A stretch of DNA of 11,047 nucleotides, from contig JAHBMJ010003411.1 in the NCBI GenBank assembly GCA_018398765.1, positions 1-11,047 of the forward strand, written 5' to 3'. Positions 7,436-11,047 of the stretch are shown here, piece after piece; within the stretch, counting starts at the first letter, position 1; each line of letters starts with the position of its first letter. Made by a program: the position numbers and the translations under genes. A model generated the notes under the pieces. That model ran no database searches. It was given only the letters and a program-made list of their open reading frames with translations, and was not told the origin of the DNA. Origin of the DNA: Chromera velia. Taxonomy: Eukaryota > Sar > Chromeraceae.

Positions 7436-10033
7436 TTTCTTTCTTCCTTCTTTCGTGTGTCTTTCACAAAGAGTCAGATGCACTCAGTGCGCGTGCAGAA
7501 CTGCTTTTCTTCCTTGCTCTGTTTGCTTTTCGTTTGTTTCCCTCCGGTCTTCCCTCGTTTGATTCACTTCATATTGGCTGTATGCCCGCAGGCGAAGTCT
7601 TTTTCTTTGCCTGCTGGCAGTTTTACTAACATTGCCTCTACTTGGCTGTTTTCGTGTTTGTCTGATTTTCAGGTCCGTCCAGAGAGAACGCCAAATTCTC
7701 GTTCAACAATAATTCAAATTTTGAGAAAGAAACCAGCGGTAAAGATCTTCAAAATGAATCACACGCATCTCTTGGAAAATAGCAACGGCCTTCCTTCTCT
7801 CTCGATCCAGCAGTACTCAAGAACAACGTCACACAGACAAACAGACTTCCAGACAGACAGACTGACGTTGCAGACTTCTCTGAAGATCTTGAATTGCTCG
7901 TCTTCCGAGAATGTGCTGTAGACGATGTTATGCCTCTCAGATGCCTGGTCATCAGGGAGGGCCTGGGGCGGCTCCTGCGTTAGTTCCTTGCCTCCATTGA
8001 ACCCAACCAAAAACCTCTTCTCGAAAATGCAACAAGGAAAACTCGATTGAACCTGCAGTGCAAATGCACATTCATATCGTGTAAGAGAGTCAATCTTCCA
8101 CCTCACCCATGCACATTCATATCGTGTAAGTGAGTCAATCTTCCACCTCACCCATGCACACTCATATCGTGTAAGTGAGTCAATCTTCCACCTCACCCAT
8201 GCATATTCATATCGTGTAAGTGAATCAATCTTCCACCCTCACCCATGCACATTCATATCGTGTAAGTGAGTCAATCTTCCACCTCACCCATGCACATTCA
8301 TATCGTGTAAGTGAATCAATCTTCCACCCTCACCAATGCACATTTTGTCAAAGTGAACAAGTATTTTACCTCACCCATGCGTGCAGAGAGTCGATGATTT
8401 CGATTATGGGTCGAAGAAACACAAGGTTTGACGAGAGAAAGAGGCCTGCCTGCCTGCCTGCCTGAAAAATTTCCTTTTCCTCTCACCATTATCAGCCAAG
8501 AATGAACAAGCAATCAAGCAAAGAACATGACGTCACGACTGACGAAAAGCCGATTGACGGAAGAGATGACGAAGGGCACGAAACCTTTGGACGTGTACAT
8601 CTCGTGCCTTGCCAGGTGCTCGTACAATCGCTCAACGTAGGGGTTCTCTCCAAGACAGGCCCCCGGGACCTCATTGATCTGCTTTCAGCAGCACATGCAG
8701 AAAGAAAGAAAGAAAGAAAGAAAGACGTGCAGGCACACACACACAGTCACACACACACACACACGCACACACGCGCGCGCGCGCCTTGTGTTTGTTGTAT
8801 GTCGGGCAGCTTGGTTACCACACGGTACAATATTGGTTTCCTTCCTTCCTTTTTCTCCCCAAGAGCGCCCCTGCCTGTCATGCGATGGCAGACACGACAC
8901 CGTAAGTCATGCACAGAAGGAAGAAGCCGGAGGTTTATTCAGTCGAACGTATGAGCACATCACCAACGTCACCCATGACGTCCAAGCAGAATGAAGAGAA
9001 ACAGACAGACAGAAAGAGAGAGACAGGCAGAGAGACGGGAAAGCCTGGAGGGAGAACAGGAAACTAGCTCTGGTTGATTTATGCATTCCCTCACGCCACC
9101 GACCCACCAACCGCTCTTTTGAGCATCTTGCAGGCTTTGACCGACATCAACCGCGGTTCCCCTTTGCCGTTCTCTTCAGCAGCAGCGTGGAAGTTTCTAG
9201 GCATAGGGGGGGTCTGGACAGATTCTAAAGTTCCCTGTCCATACAAAGCCGCCACCAAACTCGGAAGCACCACTGCTTCTTTCTTCTTTTCCAGATCCTC
9301 ATCGTACATCGACGCTTTAGACTCATCATACAACGACGTGATCGTCACGTTCTTTTGTCGAGCTAAGGCTCGCATTTTGGCGGGAATCTGTGTGGGCAGA
9401 ATGGAGACGATGAACAGATGCTTCTTCCGTCTCGTCTGTCCTTCTGACGCCTTCATAAACGAAACTTCGTTCAAAAAGTCTCGAGTTGCGTATTCAAAAG
9501 TCTCCACGATGGTCTCGTCGGAAGTGAGGGCGACCACATTCTGGACCTGTACGTACACACACACGGAGGGGGGTAAGAAAAATGCATCCATGCAATTTTG
9601 GATCAATACAAACAATGCTCTTTTGTGACAACAAAACCCCTGCGGATAAGGCACCGACATCCACACGGAGTGAGTCTTTTCTCCAAAAAAAAGGGCATCC
9701 TTTCACTTCTCTCCACTACTGTGTCAGAACCAAAACAGAAGGACATTAATTCATCGCGGCTTGATTCCACCCCATCTCACAGGTCATTCTTGCCCGCACT
9801 TATTTATTATTTCTATATGAAAAAGAATTCTGTATGAAAATGAATGCCTGCACCGACCCGATCGTATGGATGAACGAAAGACCCCAAGACGCGAGCTGAC
9901 AGGCCAATTCCCAACGTGTCCAAGCGAAAGACCCTTTCTACCTGCTGTACATTTCCTGCGTGCTTGGAACAAGGAGAACAGGAGAGAAGAGAGACGAGAA
10001 GAAAAGAAAAATACAAAAATAAATCTCCCGCTC

Positions 10034-10068
<35 letters not shown>

Positions 10069-10662
10069 AGCATCTACCTAGTTGACTCAGACCTCCATCT
10101 ATCCTGTGTTGTGTCACATAGACTGCTCTAGCTGCGAGTGAGTAGCCTTCCTATTCTTGGAACATAGAAACAGGACCTCAAAAAGAGAAACGAGCTGAAT
10201 CCTCCTCCATTCCATTCATTCGCTCTCCACTTCTCTCCTGCATCCAGGCAAACATCCCTTCATCCATTCACTCTAGCACCCACTCACTAGCCGCTTCCTC
10301 ACTGACTCGAAAAAACGCAACGAGGGCATCGACACAATTCAGGACACCGTCACTTATACTGTCTCTACGAACTCACTCAGAGAAAGGAGGCACTAGAAGA
10401 ATGAATGAAGACATGCTCATGCATGAATCAATCAATGGGGCAGGGAAAGCGAGAGGAGTCAAAGAAGAAAAAAACAATCTCTCTCAGTGTAAGCGCCAGT
10501 CCGAGACTCAGCCGCCCTGCTCCCCCCTTCAAAACAAACAAACACACACACACACACACACACACACAGAGAGCGAGAGAGAGAGAGACAGACAGACCCT
10601 CAGAAGAGTACCCATAATTTCGTCCAAAATGCACGGTCACATTTTGGATCTTGTGTCTGTAG
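5252..10662 (-). CDS. Gene B: unrecognised protein with a long RS/RE-rich tail; six-exon model, 5' incomplete
   Basis: Proposed exons in reading order are 10662-10612, 9941-9858, 9546-9112, 8678-8544, 8052-7867 and 7309-5252. Each has a whole number of codons, so all five junctions are phase 0, and all are GT-AG. The joined frame is about 982 residues and ends in TGA at 5254-5252. The first 350 residues have mixed, globular-looking composition with strands such as HLFIVSILP and RLLFFVDV. I cannot place them in a family. The last 600 residues are dominated by Arg, Glu, Ser, Gly and Pro, with [11 protein letters not shown] and RERSFSPEE repeats, like the RS/RE domains of splicing and RNA-processing factors; a nuclear role is an inference only. 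The main alternative is two genes, one ending at 9091 and one with exons from 8678 on or starting at the ATG at 7327. The start codon is not identified. Confidence 0.5.
6101..6310 (-). repeat. Coding minisatellite, 66/66/63-base units, in the RS/RE tail
   Basis: TCTACCGCCATGATA (plus strand) recurs at 6101, 6167, 6233 and 6296. The units code for about 22 residues each (REYHGGRRRERGRERSFSPE plus one or two Glu). The copies are nearly identical at the DNA level, and the size change is a whole codon, so the frame is kept. The fourth copy is diverged after its first third. Confidence 0.85.
7292..7368. mobile_element. 27-base target-site-like duplication around a 23-base A-tailed insert
   Basis: Bases 7292-7318 and 7342-7368 are identical (27 of 27). 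Between them, 7319-7341 reads TTCATTCATATGTATTT followed by A6, with a seventh A from the repeat. This is the form left by target-primed reverse transcription of a very short, 5'-truncated or tail-only copy. A local tandem duplication with filler is the alternative. The duplicated piece contains the TGCATGCAG acceptor of the last gene B exon. Confidence 0.6.
7310..7866 (-). other. Gene B last intron
   Basis: This intron of 557 bases runs from gtcagt to TGCATGCAG. It starts with GTCT units and is purine-rich towards its end on the sense strand. It contains the insert and the doubled acceptor. Confidence 0.55.
7392..7454 (+). repeat. (CTTT)n microsatellite
   Basis: About 60 bases of CTTT/CTTC units inside the last gene B intron. 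On the sense (minus) strand it is purine-rich, opposite in polarity to most other intronic repeats in the window. Confidence 0.85.
7867..8052 (-). CDS. Gene B exon (62 codons)
   Basis: The acceptor is TGCACTGCAG and the donor is TGCAAC|gtcagt, followed by GTCT repeats typical of introns here. The 62 phase-0 codons include EKRFLVGFNGGKEL and STFSEDEQFKIFREVCN. The frame continues open upstream into the 45-base minisatellite, which could be exonised, but the acceptor is strong and the repeat looks intronic. Confidence 0.65.
8065..8336. repeat. Minisatellite, six units of 45-46 bases
   Basis: Units start at 8065, 8110, 8155, 8200, 8246 and 8291 with TGCACATTCATATCGTGTAA or a close variant. A degenerate seventh unit follows to 8377. 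Units differ by single substitutions (AGAG/GTGAG, GTGAGT/GTGAAT) and by one inserted C. It lies inside the 491-base gene B intron 8543-8053, ending 12 bases before the acceptor AG. On the minus strand a unit reads as 15 codons (VRWKIDSLTRYECAW). Confidence 0.95.
8444..8464 (+). repeat. (GCCT)n microsatellite
   Basis: Five GCCT units, within a gene B intron. The same unit recurs at 10979-11000. Confidence 0.85.
8544..8678 (-). CDS. Gene B exon (45 codons)
   Basis: The acceptor is CTGCTGAAAGCAG after a CTTT repeat and the donor is GGCTTTTC|gtcagt. The 45 phase-0 codons read INEVPGACLGENPYVERLYE and on to KGFVPFVISSVNRLF, a clearly protein-like composition with few low-complexity residues. Without splicing the frame would stop at TGA soon after the donor. 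There is no obvious start codon at its head, so it should have an upstream exon; that favours the single-gene model. Confidence 0.6.
8698..8785 (+). repeat. (AAAG)n, (CA)n and (CG)n compound repeat
   Basis: AAAG units at 8698-8725, CA units from about 8733 to 8771 and a GC alternation to 8784. On the sense strand of gene B this reads CG, TG, then CTTT straight before the acceptor at 8679, so it forms the pyrimidine tract. Confidence 0.9.
8934..8939 (-). promoter_or_regulatory. Candidate polyadenylation signal inside a gene B intron
   Basis: TTTATT on the plus strand reads AATAAA on the minus strand, 151 bases after the TGA at 9091. It fits either the end of a separate gene or an intronic polyadenylation site that gives a shortened product. 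Confidence 0.45.
9112..9546 (-). CDS. Gene B exon (145 codons), or last exon of a separate gene ending at 9091
   Basis: The acceptor is GTACGTACAG after a TG run. The 145 codons have good protein composition: VVALTSDETIVETF, then KKHLFIVSILPTQIPAKMR, then a helical charged stretch DEDLEKKKE. The proposed donor is AGAGCG|gttggt, the same hexamer as the donor at 373 in gene A. If the donor is not used, six more codons follow to TGA at 9093-9091. I do not recognise the domain. In the other reading this is the final exon of an upstream gene. Confidence 0.65.
9547..9857 (-). other. Gene B intron
   Basis: This intron of 311 bases runs from gtcggt to GTACAG, with a T-rich middle on the sense strand near 9686 and a short TG run at its end. 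No exon is recognised. Confidence 0.45.
9858..9941 (-). CDS. Gene B candidate exon (84 bases)
   Basis: The acceptor is TGTACAGCAG and the donor is GATCGG|gtcggt. The exon has 28 phase-0 codons, with VERVFRLDTLGIGLSARVLG in the middle of a protein-like sequence. An AG 14 bases upstream (exon from 9955) is nearer to the pyrimidine tract, but would shift the phase by two bases relative to its neighbour. Confidence 0.5.
10035..10068 (+). repeat. (CT)n(CA)n microsatellite
   Basis: A CT run of about 16 bases is followed by a CA run of about 18 bases. Confidence 0.9.
10541..10597 (+). repeat. (CA)n(GA)n microsatellite
   Basis: A CA run is followed by GA and GACA units. It lies 14 bases beyond the donor side of the 51-base exon. 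Confidence 0.9.
10612..10662 (-). CDS. Gene B candidate exon (51-base small exon)
   Basis: The acceptor is GTGCGTGCAG directly after a TG repeat and the donor is TTATGG|gtactc. The exon has 17 phase-0 codons, reading LQTQDPKCDRAFWTKLW. A second frame is also open (YRHKIQNVTVHFGRNYG), so the phase rests on agreement with the later exons. It is flanked on both sides by CT/TG arrays. Confidence 0.45.
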
Positions 10663-10668
10663 CTGCAC

Positions 10669-10704
10669 GCACACACACACACACACACACACACAGAGAG
10701 AGAG
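10669..10704 (+). repeat. (CA)n(GA)n microsatellite
   Basis: A CA run is followed by GA units. It abuts the acceptor of the 51-base exon and has the same order of units as the array on the donor side. Confidence 0.9.
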
Positions 10705-11047
10705 TGAAGAAAGGGGGGCGCGACGGAGAAAGAAAAAGACGGCCCGAACGAAACAACAAGAGGAGTCTGGCAAAGAAGACAATAATGCGGGCGGACGGGC
10801 GGACAGGAGAAAGAGCAGAGGAAATAAATCGAATAAAGGAAAAGTGCCCATGCAGGGAGAGGGGGGGGACGAGGTTCATCCCACATGTTTGTTTGGTTTG
10901 ATGGTTCTGAGGGGGGGGTCGTCATTCGAAGCACCGTACCTCATTCATTCTCCCTGGGTGGTTGGATCATTTGCCTACCCGCCTGCCTGCCTGCCTGCCC
11001 GTCCATGGAACTCACACACTAAGGGAAAGAGAGAGAGAGAGAGAGGG
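10705..11047. other. Window end: upstream intron or flank of gene B, with simple repeats
   Basis: No exon can be supported. (GCCT)n lies at 10979-11000 and a GA run at 11027-11044. G-runs occur at 10860-10868 and 10911-10918. A minus-strand ATG near 10935 opens a proline-rich frame that decays into repeat sequence, so it is not called. Confidence 0.45.

Larger units (their letters stand above)
8679..9111 (-). other. Gene B intron with an internal stop and polyadenylation signal
   Basis: This intron of 433 bases runs from gttggt to AAGCAG. It holds an in-frame TGA (9093-9091), the AATAAA at 8939-8934 and the compound repeat. It may be a true intron, or the 3' UTR and spacer between two genes. 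Confidence 0.45.
9942..10611 (-). other. Gene B intron with CT/CA repeats
   Basis: This intron of 670 bases runs from gtactc to CAGCAG. It has a CT/CA repeat at 10035-10068 and a CA/GA repeat at 10541-10597. Bases 10082-10400 have no coding pattern that I recognise. Confidence 0.4.

Noticed and set aside
7592-7672. Plus-strand exon of 81 bases between GCCCGCAG and CAG|gtccgt, with a TACTAAC upstream of a second AG
   Set aside because: No plus-strand gene fits around it, it overlaps the gene B intron and the donor is weak. Most likely chance, though the pyrimidine-rich plus strand here is odd.
8065-8377. CRISPR-like array
   Set aside because: The units are head-to-tail without unique spacers, and the window is eukaryotic. 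It is a minisatellite.
8502-8954. Plus-strand frame of 150 codons
   Set aside because: It is antisense to the 8678-8544 exon and then runs through AAAG/CA repeats (Lys-Glu-Arg, His-Thr runs).

Overview
This is a eukaryotic nuclear window. Coding sequence is split into short exons separated by introns of about 300-750 bases. The introns carry long compound microsatellites, and the predicted acceptors mostly end in GCAG. No bacterial gene layout, ribosome-binding sites or operons are seen. TGA ends both gene models, so the standard code fits. The style (gene-internal CT/TG repeats, TGCATGCAG acceptors, small phase-0 exons, serine/arginine-rich proteins) suggests a protist or alga, and a chromerid such as Chromera velia would fit. 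That is an impression of style, not a proven assignment.

Layout. Bases 1-3171 hold the 3' half of a plus-strand gene (gene A). Four exons (275-373, 1119-1222, 1691-1958, 2572-3063) join in frame to encode the last six membrane segments and the cytosolic tail of a major facilitator superfamily transporter, most like the SLC49 (FLVCR/DIRC2) branch. Its start lies left of the window. A canonical AATAAA lies about 100 bases after the stop. Bases 3172-5251 are a gene-poor space between two convergent genes; the right part, about 4320-5150, is clearly more AT-rich than the rest.

Bases 5252-10662 are read from the minus strand (gene B). Six candidate exons (10662-10612, 9941-9858, 9546-9112, 8678-8544, 8052-7867, 7309-5252), all joined at phase 0, give about 982 residues of a protein I do not recognise. 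It has a globular-looking first part of about 350 residues, then a very long arginine/glutamate/serine-rich tail with RS and RE runs, as in splicing-associated proteins. A second reading splits it into two genes: the 9546-9112 exon runs on to a TGA at 9091 with an AATAAA at 8939-8934 (minus strand). A retained-intron, early-polyadenylation isoform would fit both. Bases 10663-11047 look like intron or upstream sequence.

Notable structure. A 27-base exact direct repeat at the acceptor of the last gene B exon flanks 23 bases ending in a run of A, which looks like a target-site duplication round a tiny retroposed insert and has doubled the splice acceptor. A 45-base minisatellite lies inside an intron just before an acceptor. 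A 66-base coding minisatellite lies in the RS/RE tail. The strand of CT/TG repeats mostly follows the direction of transcription. I see no tRNA, rRNA, CRISPR, intact transposon or defence system.
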